A stretch of 64,000 nt of DNA from Cristatella mucedo (Eukaryota > Bryozoa > Phylactolaemata > Cristatellidae), in the NCBI GenBank assembly GCA_009760855.2, contig WPIO01000003.1, forward strand, positions 1,037,001 through 1,101,000. Direction: 5' to 3'. Below the pieces are notes generated by a model. The model worked only from the letters and a program-made list of their open reading frames with translations, made no database searches and had not been told where the DNA came from. Made by a program: the position numbers and the translations under genes. Positions 42,834-54,615 of the stretch are shown one piece after another; the stretch's first letter is position 1; every line of letters begins with the position of its first letter.

Positions 42834-43026
42834 CCAAAGGGTCAATGACCCCATAATCTCTTATGCAGTGAATGGCAGGTGGCCTATTGATTCAGTCCAT
42901 GAGTAAAAAATGACACCTGGCGGTTGGAATTGCATATTACTTGTAAAGTCCTGTTGCAACTCAAAAGCATAGCCAGATACGAAGGCTCTTAAGTACAAAC
43001 ACAATTTAATCAATGTCTGTTTCATT

Positions 43027-43274
43027 TCAGACCACTAGTTTTTCGGCAACGCCAAGAAAGATATTGCTTTCCATGGCTGTGATTGTGGAACTGAGCATGC
43101 GACAAGCACAACAATAAGTTGCTTCCTGCCCCAGCACTTCTTGGGCGCAAAACGCTTGCGAAGTTGTCATCGCGATAAGATGCCTGCGAAGAACGTCGAT
43201 TCTGAAATCCCTGTGTTCCAGCGAACGTTTTAGACTCACACTAATGCCCGTCTTGAAACGATCCGTGCATGTAG
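43027..43274 (-). CDS. Candidate last exon, unrecognised
   Basis: A strong acceptor on the minus strand (CTTTTTTGCCCCTGGGTGTAG) opens a frame beginning TCTDRFKTGISVSLKRSLEH and continuing RDFRIDVLRRHLIAMTTSQA, FCAQEVLGQEATYCCACRML, ITAMESNIFLGVAEKLVV to TGA. It looks helical with several Cys. No domain is recognised. The acceptor leaves phase 1. The upstream exon is not identified; low-quality candidates lie at 45696-46555 on the same strand. Confidence 0.3.
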
Positions 43275-43835
43275 CTACACCCAGGGGCAAAAAAGTTCTT
43301 GAAGTATGGCTGCTGCTCTGATATCTGTGAATTCTTTTGGGTAATAAGAGCGTTTTATAAAAATCCGGGCATGCCATTATTGTGGTAAGCATTTCAAAAT
43401 ATTTGTGAACCGCCAAAAAAACAAGCACCTATGCTCTTGATGTATATGCATTTATTGTGATGTCGTCCTGTCGCAATTTTTATGTTTACCCTTGTCTGAG
43501 CCAGAATAGAGGCCGTTAGCTTCTGCAGTGTTACTTCTGCTGTGGCACATTCCATTGAGCTTGAGTGTTATTGGAAAGATCGGCTTATTGTGCCTAATGT
43601 CATAATGACACTACACCGCCTTGACTAAATGAAAGCAAAGCTAGAAACCCAACTACTACCTACATCATTTGCTGCATCAATTGAAGCTATCTTCATATAG
43701 TTATCCGTGTTTTGATATGCCTTATGTCCAGCCGATGTTAATATTAATGATGCGTTAGTAGAGTGCAGGGCTATAAGAATAATATCTCTTTTTAGAACCT
43801 TCGGTAACAAGCAGATTCAATACCATTTTAAGGCT

Positions 43836-44300
43836 CCAGACTACCTCTCAAATCTGCATGCTAACCAGGCTAGATATAGTGCCACCCGCTTTCCGGAATC
43901 TAAAGTTTTACCAATACCTTGTACGATCCTCAAATGCCTTGAAGACCGTGCCTTTACTTCAAATTCTCTCAAGACAGGGAATTTACTCCCAACTGATTCA
44001 ATGAAATCCCCTCACTTGACGAAATTAAAAAAGAAAACACAAACGCATCTGTTTATCACAGCATTAAGTGTGTCCTTGTGATTCGTTCTTTTTGTGCTTC
44101 TGCATGGCGACACTGCATGCTGCCACTAACCATATTTGCATGTAGACTATATGTGTAACCTTGAACCTTGTTTTACTTCTTGACATAGAACATGCTGCCA
44201 CTAACCACTCGATCATGCTTCATTTACCGATCATGTCAAGTTTCTATAAAGAGGTTGAGTTCTCCGAGGGTGCTATAAAATATGTATTATTATTTATTAA
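43836..44300 (+). mobile_element. LINE C-terminal and 3' end fragment
   Basis: CTACCTCTCAAATCTGCATG, GCTTTCCGGAATCTAAAGTT, CTTGAAGACCGTGCCTTTAC, CATGCTGCCACTAACCATAT and the mutated hairpin/tail AGAGGTTGAGTTCTCCGAGG plus TATTATTATTTATTAA. Heavily diverged. Confidence 0.82.
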
Positions 44301-44659
44301 GGACGTTATTACATTACAAATATTTTGCAATGCTACTTTAAGCTTGAATTTTCCCCAGAGGATGGCGACTACTTGAAGGTTGGCTAGTTTTACTGGCAAG
44401 ATTTAAAGTCGATGGATGGCTCACTTGTTGCTACTTTTGTGAAGAGGCATTTGGCAATGCACAGCGGCTGTACCTGTTGTAAAGGATCTCTAAAACTAGG
44501 CTAGCTGCCGTTTTGTTTTTATCGAAGTGACGATCCACTATCAGCGACGTCTCAATTTCTGCTTTCTGTTACACCGGCGACAAATTCCAGGGCAAGCACT
44601 GACTTTAATGATGTTCCATTCTCCTCTGCGTATTTACCCTTGTTGGTCTTCTTCTGCCT

Positions 44660-44765
44660 GTGTAATAATAATAATAATAATAGCAACAATAAAGCACTTG
44701 ATAAAGCGCCCTCAGAGAATTCAATCTCTTTCTAGGCGCTTTACAATTGCTGCAACGGGATGGAT
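44660..44765 (-). mobile_element. LINE 3' tail
   Basis: (TAA)n, then a CACTTGATAAAGCGCCCTC block, AGAGAATTCAATCTCTTTCT, AGGCGCTTTACAATTGCTGC: the terminal hairpin and tail of a short 5'-truncated insertion. Confidence 0.92.
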
Positions 44766-44984
44766 GAATTAGATGAATTAGCCTTTTTATAGCACTGTAA
44801 AATTAAATTCTGTCCACCGGCAAATCTTTCTACTTTGAGCTGGATGAAATAACAGGAAACAGCGCTTGAATAAATCAGGCTTGTACCAACAAAAGTAAGT
44901 CTAGCCTTTGCGACATCACTGGTTAACATCTGGGTATCACCCCTTGCGAGTCTTCTTCTGCCTGTGTAGTTGAGGAACTAGATT

Positions 44985-45115
44985 TCTACGAGTGGTGCAA
45001 AACTCGGCATTAGGTCTTGTCTGTCGGGAACGTTGGGCTACATGCCGGGCTCCTATCAAGCGGCCGACCGACTTAAAGTGCATGTCATTTACTTTTAGCT
45101 GCTCATTACATTGCG
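44985..45115 (+). mobile_element. Decayed LINE coding fragment
   Basis: GGTGCAAAACTCGGCATTAG, GTCTTGTCTGTCGGGAACGT and CACTTTTAGCTGCTCATTAC-like pieces follow the RT thumb region order (QNSAARLVCRERR). There is a deletion where HITPLLADLHWLP should be. Confidence 0.6.
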
Positions 45116-45690
45116 TAGGTCTACCTGTCCAAAAATGGTTCTTTCTATTAGAATTAGTCCATCGCAAAACTTATTTTTTGGCTCGGGTTACTTAGACAAT
45201 GCCTCTAAACAACATGAAAACGTTTGCAGACAATACCTTCACCTATGTTCGCCTAGAGACTAGATTTCAGTGCCTACTGTCGTAACGACGCTACAATTGA
45301 CTAAATGAATGCAAAGTTAGAAACCAAACTACTCCTTCTATCATTTATTGCATCTATTAAAGCATTCTAGACTTGGTTATTTGTGTTTGGATATCCTTTC
45401 TTTCCAGTTGATGTTAATGACAAAAATGCATCAGTAGAGTGCAGGGCTAAGAGAATAAAATTTCCTTCTAGATCCTAAGATCACAAGCAGATTTAAAAAC
45501 CTTATGCATTGCCAATGAGTTAATAGTCGCTAACAATGAATTTCAGCGAAGAAGTGACACGCTCTGCTTAAATTAAAAGCTAAAGACGACTTGCCGAACC
45601 ACGAGCAGCAAAAACACTGAAGCTAATGTAGCTCCTACGAAAGTGTAAAGCATTACAAAGTAACCCTCAGCTAGCGATGGCAACAGGTGA
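45116..45690. other. No recognisable feature
   Basis: Nothing supported. Around 45295-45480 the text (GACTAAATGAATGCAAAGTT, GTTGATGTTAATGA) resembles 43620-43790, suggesting an old duplicated segment of about 180 bp. Confidence 0.35.
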
Positions 45691-45695
45691 ATATG

Positions 45696-46114
45696 CTAGT
45701 GCTCTTTGCTTGCACTCCCTTCATTAGGTATGATGATGGGCGAAGCGAAGCGCTGGCCAAGATACTGGCGGGAAAGAAGCTTCTCGGATAATTGCGACTT
45801 ATATTGAGAACTAACTAACGGAACCAAAGCTCGTTCAAGGCAACTCACATGTCTAAAAAGGAAAGCGTTTTTAATTAGAAAGCGATACAATTTATGATTT
45901 CGGCAGTCATAAGTAAGAGCAAGGATAAAGCCAATACTTCGGGCGAGTCGTTCGCCCTAATTCCCGCTATGCACGACTCATGACTGGCGGCGGTATCGGG
46001 CAAATACGAGAAGAACGATAGTTGGATATTTCCCCACTTTTTAATGCATTCTCCAGGGTTAACGATGGCAGATAGTAAAAACCATGCAATACAACCAATG
46101 TGCTTTACGACCAC
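45696..46114 (-). other. Possible minus-strand exon region (weak)
   Basis: Two protein-like frames lie end to end. One is preceded by a good acceptor (CTTTCCTTTTTAG, ending near 45856) and reads HVSCLERALVPLVSSQYKSQ to SASKEH with TAG. The other (45875-46114) reads NPGECIKKWGNIQLSFFSYL and NDSPEVLALSLLLL. There is no consistent exon chain, so this is only a flag. Confidence 0.2.
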
Positions 46115-46329
46115 TCACTCGAGATAGGAGGGGGATACGGGACAGGAATAGCTACATATAACGCTTCTGATAGTGCAAGTCTAAACCAATAACCAAAAAC
46201 CAATGACCGGAAGGGCCCTTGCAACAGTACAGCCAGAGGGACCCTGAGGTACGAGCGGGTAGGCGTAGGCTCGGGCGTTAGGCGTACAATGTCGAGCAGT
46301 TCCGTATCTCAATGTTTTGTAACCCCAGT

Positions 46330-46555
46330 TCAGGTACCGCATCGTTCAAGACTTAGGAGACAAGCTGCATGATAAGGACTTATAACTGCATTCCACGATG
46401 CTTGGTCGAACGCGCCGAGGATTCGTGCCAGACAGCCTCGAGCTAACACCCACTCTAGCTTCCTTCCAGTGGCTGTTAAGTCGTGGACTGTCGTGATAGC
46501 TGCCATTCGAGAGAGAGGTGGATTTTCCAGCTCCGGAAGCATACGAATTGAACAC
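46330..46555 (-). other. Possible minus-strand exon (weak)
   Basis: Two overlapping frames are open. The one reading MLPELENPPLSRMAAITTVH, DLTATGRKLEWVLARGCLAR has the more protein-like composition. No splice or start evidence is convincing. Confidence 0.15.
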
Positions 46556-46649
46556 TCGGGCTCTAGTGCATTAGAGACTGGCTAGATATGCGAGTCTTGG
46601 CCCAGATGTAGCCTGCTGGCTACTCATAGCCTCATAGTCTTGTTTACAT

Positions 46650-46765
46650 GTCCTGCCGCAGGCAATGCTATATTGCCCGCTGCAAGCCGTGTGATCGCCG
46701 CTTAGTTTCTTCTGCCGCTATATATAGATGAGGCTGTGCTTAATAAGCCAAGCTGTACTTTACTT
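46650..46765 (+). mobile_element. Variant SINE 3' half
   Basis: It ends GTTTCTTCTGCCGCTATATA followed by TAGATGAGGCTG and TTAATAAGCCA, the same subtype as 42108-42250. The 5' half is hard to recognise. Confidence 0.55.
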
Positions 46766-46908
46766 AAATAAGAACTATCGGTGGTATCATTCTAATTCTG
46801 AGTAGTGATTATTTCGTGCAAGTAGGACAGAGCGAAAGAGATTGACGGGAGAGAAATTAACAGACCCTTGAAGCCTATATTATGCTTGATAGGAAGCGTG
46901 TGAGGTAA

Positions 46909-48600
46909 TAATAATAATAATTAATAATAATAATGCACTTGAAAAAGCGCCCTCAGAGAACTTAATCTCTTACTAGGCGCTTTACATTTGCTGCAAAGTG
47001 AAATGCAATTGAATGGTAAGTAAAATCATGCGTGAAAAACAAACAAAATGAATAGCATGGTTAGGGGTGACATGTACTGGGTCAGCTTGCAAATGTGGTT
47101 AGTGGCAGCATGCACAGTGTCAGCACGCATAAGCACGTGAAGGACGAATCACAGGGACCCACTAAATGCTGTCCTAAATAGGTGTGTTTTAAGTTCCTTT
47201 TAAATGTGGTCAGGTCAGGGGATGTTCTGACGCAGGTCGGGAGGGAGTTCCAGGCTTTGGGAGCATTCGAACTTAATGCACGGTCTCCAAAGGATTTAAG
47301 GTTTGTACGGGGTATTTGTAGACTGTTGGATTCCGAGAAGCAGGTGGTACGATGCTTGGCCTGATGGGGTAGTATATCTGAGAGATAGGCTGGAGCCGTA
47401 AAATGAAGGGACCAAAAATTGAGCGACAAAACCTTGAAGTCAATCCGTTGCTTGACTGGTAGCCAGTGCATGTCGGCGAGAAGTGGAGTAATGTGGCAAC
47501 TGCGACGCTCACGACAGACAATCCTAGCTGCAGAGTTTTGCACCAGCTGCAATCGCCTGATCGCACATGCTCGTAGGCCAGTAAGTATAGAGTTGCAGAA
47601 GTCGAGACGGGATGTCACGAATGCATGGACCAACTTGGACGTGATATCCTTATCTAAACAAGCCCGAATTTTAGCAATGTTATGAAGCTGAAAATAGGCA
47701 GATTTGACTGTGGAGCTGATATGGTCGTCTAACGAGAGATCGCTTTGGAATATGACATCTAGATTTCGAGCTGATTCAACTGGAGATATGCTCGTAGAGC
47801 CAATTTTGAGAGTCAGCCTTTCCAATCTCTGAATCACACTGGGTTTGCCCATTGCTAGTAAGTTAGTTTTATCATCCTTTAGTTTTAGAAAATTTGCTGC
47901 CATCCATGTGAGCATGTCATAAATAGATAAATCCTAGCTGATTAAACAGCCTCATTTTGTATAGCGACAGAAGAGCCTTTACGGCTATCACCACCACTTG
48001 CAGTGGTGATAAGGAATCGCCCACCGCAGGAATCGAACCCACGACCTCGGGACCGAGGTCGTGAAAGCAACCGCCTTACCTAGTGAGCCATAACGGGCCC
48101 ATGCAGCAAGTGAGTTAAAAGAATTTGAGGTGCTCAAAGGCTGTGAGGGATCAAAGCAAAGATACAACAGAGTGTCATCCGTGTAGAAGTGAAAGCCTAG
48201 ATTGTGCTTGGCAATCACATCAGCAAGAGGGAGAGTATAAACCGTGAAATGAGCCGGACCTAGCACGGAGCCCCGAGGTACGCCATATTTCAGAGGTACC
48301 TCAGATGATCTTTATTCATTCACGTCAATACTCTGGAGTCTGTCACTGAGATAGGACCTGAACGACGGCATAGCAGTGCCAGTGATGCCCAGGCGAGATG
48401 AGAGGCGCTCTAGAAGAACTTCGTGATCGATGGTATCAAAAGCTGCCGAAAGATCAAGCAAAACAAGCAGAGACACTCTACCCATGTCTGCATTCCTAAG
48501 TAGGTCGTTGTCTACCCTACGCAATGCTGACTCTGTGGAGTGAAGGTATTGAGGTAGTGAGGTATTGTGAGTTATAGAGTTAAGTGAGATTTGCAACGTT
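46909..48600 (-). mobile_element. CR1/L2-like LINE, best-preserved reverse-transcriptase fragment
   Basis: On the minus strand, 48312-48596 encodes RT fingers/palm including LLVLLDLSAAFDTIDHEVLL (first catalytic Asp), and 47988-48266 covers [12 protein letters not shown] and [12 protein letters not shown] (the catalytic box, YADD changed to YTDD). A long 277-codon frame (47082-47915) carries MLTWMAANFLKLKDDKTNLL, LHNIAKIRACLDKDI, HITPLLADMHWLPVKQRIDF and DLTTFKRNLK. The 3' UTR, hairpin and (ATT)n tail are at 46909-47060. It is interrupted by a SINE. The 5' end, endonuclease and ORF1 are absent. Its role is target-primed retrotransposition; it is now inactive. Confidence 0.95.
47926..48098 (-). 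mobile_element. SINE nested in the LINE
   Basis: A full-length-looking copy on the minus strand: CGTTATGGCTCACTAGGTAA, GCGGTTGCTTTCACGACCTC, GGTTCGATTCC (perfect B box), ATCACCACTGCAAGTGGTGG, TAGCCGTAAAGGCTC, GGCTGTTTAATCAGC and an ATTTATCTATTTAT end. The intact LINE at 2456 has no insert at this point (around 3460-3475), so the SINE came later. Confidence 0.94.
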
Positions 48601-48719
48601 CACAATAGTGCAGCCAACTCATCTGGTTTGGCATAGTAGTTAAGCTAATTTCCTCGAACTAAGATCAAGGTAAATGCATTCGCTGACTGAGGTCAATGGA
48701 CGGAGCCCGTATCATATGG

Positions 48720-48960
48720 GAAGCGGCTGAATAGAGATTAAGTTCTCTTATTTCGCTATGCACATGAATTATATTTATTAAAGTTTTGCCGCCGCTTTTG
48801 TCATATTGCAAGGACAGCATGATCTTAAAGTAGTGAGATACAAAAGTCAAGACGTGATGTGAAAATGTAAGGGTCACATGACTGTGGTATCCTTATCTAG
48901 GAGTCCGCAAGTTTTGGAATGCAACGTGGCTGATAGTAGGCTGACTTGACCGGGGATGTG
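48720..48960. mobile_element. LINE debris in two orientations
   Basis: Plus strand 48728-48785: AGAGATTAAGTTCTCTTATT and an ATTATATTTATTAA end. Minus strand 48836-48950: GTGGTATCCTTATCTAGGAG and a TTGACCGGGGATGTGG pattern, like LINE thumb DNA. Both are short and decayed. Confidence 0.5.
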
Positions 48961-51480
48961 GCTTTCAATTTGAGAGGTCTTTTTCCACCATGACGACCAG
49001 ATAGGTGCGAAAGCTACAGAAAATCTTAGCGCTGAACAGAGTTCGTTCAGAGGGTCAAACATCCGAGTTTTCCGATTTTCAGTAGCTTTTGTAATTGCTA
49101 AAAACATGGTTACATCGTTATGCAATTTCGATAACGTTTGCTGACGCACGACTTTCTAACTAATGGGGTGCACTACAAAGGAGTTGGTAGTTCGTCGAGC
49201 TGTGTGGAAGGAGTCATCCAAGCACATTGGTTTGAATGTGGACAGTGTTTTTCGGGGTTGGAGGCTTACTTGAGTCCGCGCCGTCCTCACCTCGCCATCT
49301 TTGCCGATCGGTCTCTTCTATGAGCGGGTTGACGTGATCGGGCAGAATGTTGCTACCAGGCCAAAATATAAGAATCGGACAATTAAAAGTGGACGATTAA
49401 GACTAGCATGGAGGGAGTGAAACTCACGGAGGAGAAGTTAATCGCGAAAGGCCAGTTCTTCGCTTAATAGAAAAGACATTTTCTCTCTTAGGGTGGAGCA
49501 TGTAGGTAGCAAAACTTTGAGAAAAACTGACCGTGTACACTTCCTGCAAGAAGAAAGACCAAATTAGGTCAAAAGCAAGACGGGCCATGTAAAGGCAACT
49601 TTAGCAAGCTAAGGTAAACCCCATAATATTGAACTCACAATAGTACAGGTACTGCAGTGAGTCATGCCCATACAAATGACAGGAGTGATTATACTTGGCG
49701 AATTCAGTGGCAAGAGAGAGTATAAATTGCTAAACGAGTATCAATATCATCTAGGCCTGGAATCTCCAATCGATTTAGAACGGCAGATTTAAGCCACTAC
49801 AGTGCTGCGTGTGCATTTACATAGCTTGACATTCAGCGAGCCTACGATTTGCAGTCTCTTGGCGGTTGACGACATTATTCAGATGCATCGACGATTGGAT
49901 GCCAAGCGGCTGCGGTCGAAAGCTGAAAAGGTGAAGGCAACATCGTAGGCTCAGCTAGATGTTGAGACCCCTGCAGGTTCTGGCCAGTTCCCCGATATTT
50001 GAACTCTGGCTGGGTGACCTCGCCAGACCATTTTTGCGAGGTTTGACAGACCAATCGAACGTATGATAAGCGTTTTCCTGTTTCGAAATTCACGACTATT
50101 GTCCAAGTGAAATCGCGTTAGAACCACATTTTTTCCAATGATCCGGATCGATTAATGTTAAGGTTAGCAGTCCCGTGAAGCTCTCTCCGATTTGTTTAGC
50201 TCTGACTTCACGAGAAAGAAACGGTTTTTTGTAATTCCTATAGCAAGATTAGAGTGAACGTCGCGATCGAATCAAATGCTACATCAAGCAGACGCAGCTA
50301 CATTGGCAGGAAACCAGTCTGACATACATGTTTTCAGTAACCCAAGCAAATGCTCAGTTGTCAACAAAGAATATTTAAGACCTGCTGCTGTATGTACGAG
50401 CGACCTATTGAAACTTAACGGCCAAATTAAAACCGGTAATAATTGAAAACGTGTTTAAAGTTACTATTTGCAACGCATTTTCATAAAGAAATGCTAGTCC
50501 ATGCTGCACTCTCGCTGAAAAGTTCAAACCGCAAGCATGAGTTGCCGTTTGTCGCAAGGTAGCTACTAAAATAATCACTCGTTGCGCATTGCGATAATGG
50601 CGAACGGGCAGCTTTCGAAGGGAGACACGAACTTTTACTGTAACCTAGACGTCACATAGCTGATGGTAAATTTGGACATTCAATGTCAAATTTAGTCACT
50701 TTGATGAAGCCTTGCATGTTAGTGCTGCAGAAATAACACTTCAATACCATGTCAGTCTGTACTTTTCAAACCATCAATATTCTAAACGGCATGCACTTTT
50801 TTTTATCTTTAACCACTGTCTCAAATTGGCTAGCAGTTAATTTGCTCGCAAATACAAAGGCCAAGGTTAATGCCATTGATTACCAAGGTCATGCACCCGA
50901 GCCCTGTATGTGTAAAGCGCATGTGTCAAGCATGTGAGCATGTGTAAAGCGCTAGCAGTGTGATTAATTGTATTCATGGCTCTGTACAAACTGTACAAAC
51001 TGAGTATGTTCGTATTCATTCTACTCAAGACTTTCACACTACACGTGGCGCCCACGTCTTGTCCTGGTTTTTCCTATCGGCAACGGAAGTAGGTGCAACA
51101 GTACTGTTCGCTGAATATTGTAACAGGAAGCCGCTGTCATTTTGAAGGAAATATCCTTCGTATGTATGAGATTATACGTGCAGAATTCTTTTACTCCATT
51201 GGCATTGTAAATCATAAATACTTGCTGATTTCGAAAAAGTATATTAAAAAGGTCTCATTCGTCTAAAGGTTAACACTCAACATTTCTGTCATTGAGTTAC
51301 CCTAAAAGTAAGTCTAATAAAAGCCTACATAATAATACGCAATTCGTAATTAGATGGCCGGATATGCCATGACGAGAGGTACTCGAAGCTCCTGCGGAAA
51401 TGAGGTTAGACGACTCATTCGTGACGTTGGACGCACCCGTTATAGATGACCTGTGCATGTGGATAGGTGCAGGCGTCCTT
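48961..51480. other. No recognisable gene
   Basis: About 2.5 kb without repeat or coding signals I can support. Frames of 60-90 codons (49138 plus, 49875 minus, 50749 plus, 50960 plus) lack motifs and codon bias. Confidence 0.45.
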
Positions 51481-51484
51481 CAGC

Positions 51485-51715
51485 GTTGCGGCCACGCTCG
51501 CAAGGCAAAGAAGACTCAAGGCCCGGGCGGTGCTGGAGGCAAGCACACTCGTTGCTACGGCTTGCATTCTACGCGATGCCCTATTAGCACATTGTTCGAG
51601 CTTCCTCCATGAGCTGAGTTGTATCGTGCTAGCGAATTCCGGCAACTGCAACCGACGACACGCCGCCAATGCTGCCTTGGCTCTTGCTTGTGTGAATAGC
51701 CGCTCGTATTAAATA
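51485..51715 (+). CDS. Possible exon, Ala-rich helical protein (weak)
   Basis: After GATAGGTGCAG a frame reads ASFSVAATLARQRRLKARAV, LEASTLVATACILRDALLAH, CSSFLHELSCIVLANSGNCN, HAANAALALACV to TAA, followed by ATTAAA. Third positions are GC-leaning and the local GC content is high. The minus strand is also open, so the strand is uncertain. No family is recognised. Confidence 0.2.
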
Positions 51716-51895
51716 TTTCGAGAGTCCGAGAATGTTCTACTCCATCGGAAGGACTCTCCTCGTGTAACGCGTTTCCCTGTAGCCGAAAGTACCTACCTAG
51801 AACGCCCAGTAGTTTTCTTTAGTTTCCTTTTTTGCATTCGCTGTTTGTTTGTTTGTTTGTTCTAAAGAGGTTTCGTTAAACGGCAGCTCGTCATG

Positions 51896-52141
51896 CCCGG
51901 CGTCTAGCGTCTAGCTCAGTGGAGCTACAAGAGGGTGGCGCTGTAACAAATGGCGGGGCTGGGCATTGAATAGCCTCTGGCCCTAGAATTTGCCTACCTG
52001 TCTAGCGCTGTGCGTGAGCTGCTGGAAGCCTGTTAGCGAATCAGCAGGAAGTCAGCCGGGTGTTTCAGCCGCAGAGTACAGGCTATTGCTGTGCTTTTAC
52101 TAACGCGGTGTTGTTGCTAGCGCTCCGAGCGGAATATCGAG
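51896..52141 (+). repeat. Dispersed repeat, long copy
   Basis: GAGCTGCTGGAAGCCTGTTA, GCGAATCAGCAGGAAGTCAG, GTGCTTTTACTAA, GCTCCGAGCGGAATATCGAG match 61122-61250 in order. The left end contains TCTAGCTCAGTGGAGC, which fits a pol III A box (TAGCTCAGTGG), so a SINE origin is possible. Confidence 0.65.
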
Positions 52142-52271
52142 TTCAAAAACGGCAGGGCTTGTCGTGGAATACCATTTGCCCCCAGATTACCGATTAACCT
52201 CATATTTCGTCCAGGCACTTTGTTTTTGCTCAGTTGTTACGATAGATGATTGTGACGATTGATATGGCTAC

Positions 52272-53030
52272 TCGTATATACCGCTGACGCTGATATATAC
52301 CGCTGACGCTGATATATACCGCTGACGCTGATATATACCGCTGACGCTGATATATACCGCTGACGCTGATATATACCGCTGACGCTGATATATACCGCTG
52401 ACGCTGATATATACCGCTGACGCTGATATATACCGCTGACGCTGATATATACCGCTGACGCTGATATATACCGCTGACGCTGATATATACCGCTGACGCT
52501 GATATATACCGCTGACGCTGATATATACCGCTGACGCTGATATATACCGCTGACGCTGATATATACCGCTGACGCTGATATATACCGCTGACGCTGATAT
52601 ATACCGCTGACGCTGATATATACCGCTGACGCTGATATATACCGCTGACGCTGATATATACCGCTGACGCTGATATATACCGCTGACGCTGATATATACC
52701 GCTGACGCTGATATATACCGCTGACGCTGATATATACCGCTGACGCTGATATATACCGCTGACGCTGATATATACCGCTGACGCTGATATATACCGCTGA
52801 CGCTGATATATACCGCTGACGCTGATATATACCGCTGACGCTGATATATACCGCTGACGCTGATATATACCGCTGACGCTGATATATACCGCTGACGCTG
52901 ATATATACCGCTGACGCTGATATATACCGCTGACGCTGATATATACCGCTGACGCTGATATATACCGCTGACGCTGATATATACCGCTGACGCTGATATA
53001 TACCGCTGACGCTGATATATACCGCTGACG
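52272..53030. repeat. 19-bp minisatellite, about 40 near-identical copies
   Basis: The unit CCGCTGACGCTGATATATA repeats about 40 times with essentially no variation until the final unit (CCGCTGACGACC). It is bounded by GATATGGCTACTCGTA on the left and GATATAACTACTCGTA on the right, a short direct repeat. Because 19 is not a multiple of 3 and the unit lacks minus-strand stops, all minus frames are open. That produces artefactual frames of 289 and 331 codons. Confidence 0.97.
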
Positions 53031-53039
53031 ACCGATATA

Positions 53040-53875
53040 ACTACTCGTAGCCGGTAAAAAAGGCTGACTAGTTGAGAGTGAAGGGAGACTCGGTGCCACG
53101 AGTTGCTAAATAGGTTATGACCTGACATTATGGAAGATGAACTGGCAGTTTTTCCTCCTGCACCAACGCGTGAACCTGAGACCGGTGAGGCAAGTATGCA
53201 CCGTGTGTAGCTTGAATGAAGCAATAAATAGACGATATATTTGGTCCGCAGGAGGAGACGCATAGCTTATTTGTTGACATCGTTAACGCTCAGTTTGCTG
53301 TTACGTCCTCTAAAATGAACGAGGTAGAAGGGGCATTTGGCAGGTATTTCCTCACACAATGGGAAGTTAGTATTCCTCTAAAGTCTACAGAAGACCTAAA
53401 TTTTGAATTCCCTAGAGTATCCTGGATATGAAAATATGAATCACATTGCTTTAAAATCCAAGTGGGTAAACTCTGTTGGTCGCATCGCCATTCTCTTAAG
53501 TACAATGCGACGTAAGCTACATTGCTTTCGGTGGTCCTATTGAGATGTAGAGACACTTGATCTACCAATTTTTTATATTTATGACGCCTTTTCCTTCATC
53601 CATTTTTTTCTTGTGTGTGTTTGTATTTGTGGGTATGACTGAGACACGCAGTGTTTAATAAAATTAGTTGTACAAATCTGGAAGTAGAAGCATTAATTAG
53701 GCTGCATGAGCGAGGAATTTTTAAGACAGATGATATAGGCACACATGACCACTCATAGCTCTGGAAAATTAGGCGTGACAAAGTTTTATGAGATTTTTTT
53801 TTCATCACGACAGTGACATTCCTGCTTTGTGTAATTAAAGCTGTCTACTTTTTATGGTGGTTGGCCCACTCGCGA
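53040..53875. other. No recognisable gene
   Basis: Short frames only (for example 53290-53568 minus). A few T-rich patches. Nothing supported. Confidence 0.4.
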
Positions 53876-53879
53876 GCAC

Positions 53880-53995
53880 TCGCGTTCATCTGGTTACCTG
53901 TGCATTCCACCCCTAACCACGTTATCCTTGTTGTTCCACGACCATGCTACCACTAATTACTCGATCTTGCTTCCTTTTGCAGCAATTTCAAGTGG
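53880..53995 (+). mobile_element. Decayed LINE 3' UTR
   Basis: TGTGCATTCCACCCCTAACC, ACGTTATCCTTGTTG, ACCATGCTACCACTAATTAC and TTCCTTTTGCAGCAATTTCA follow the plus-strand 3' UTR order. The hairpin is lost. Confidence 0.6.
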
Positions 53996-54299
53996 CATGG
54001 AAATGGCGATATTAAAAAGTAGTGCCTACACTTCAGGCATAAAATTTGTGATGCAAAGATTTTTAGTATCGCTAAAAACCTGCAAACATGGGAGCTAAGC
54101 TCCTGCTTAATACATAGTGTATGTGGTTGACAACACTATCGGCATACCACACATAGAAAAGTAAGCGGTCAGAAACACTGGGAGAAATTCTGTGCCACCC
54201 TTAAGAAGTATTTTGTAATGAGCTTAGGTACTAAGCAAAATACATGCTTTGCAGGACCGTCATATCCTAGAAGGTAAGGTGTTCTTGCCAAAGTTCTAT

Positions 54300-54385
54300 T
54301 ACCTAGTGCAAGCGATATTGATAGCCCTTAAGGCTCTCCGCTGCTTTATCGATGAAGCTGTTAAATAAGCCAATACATATGTATA
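54300..54385 (+). mobile_element. Variant SINE 3' end
   Basis: CCTAGTGCAAGCG, TGATAGCCCTTAAGGCTC, GCTGCTTTATCGATGAAGCT, GTTAAATAAGCC follow the SINE 3' half. Confidence 0.5.
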
Positions 54386-54419
54386 TGTATTTGTTTATAT
54401 TTATATATACATAGAGAAG

Positions 54420-54615
<196 letters not shown>

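Noticed and set aside
52272-53030. CRISPR-like array
   Set aside because: The units are contiguous without unique spacers, the unit is 19 bp, and the window is clearly eukaryotic.
52230-53263. Long minus-strand frames of 289 and 331 codons with a repeating 19-residue pattern
   Set aside because: They are produced by a stop-free 19-bp tandem unit read in rotating frames. There is no non-repeat coding context.
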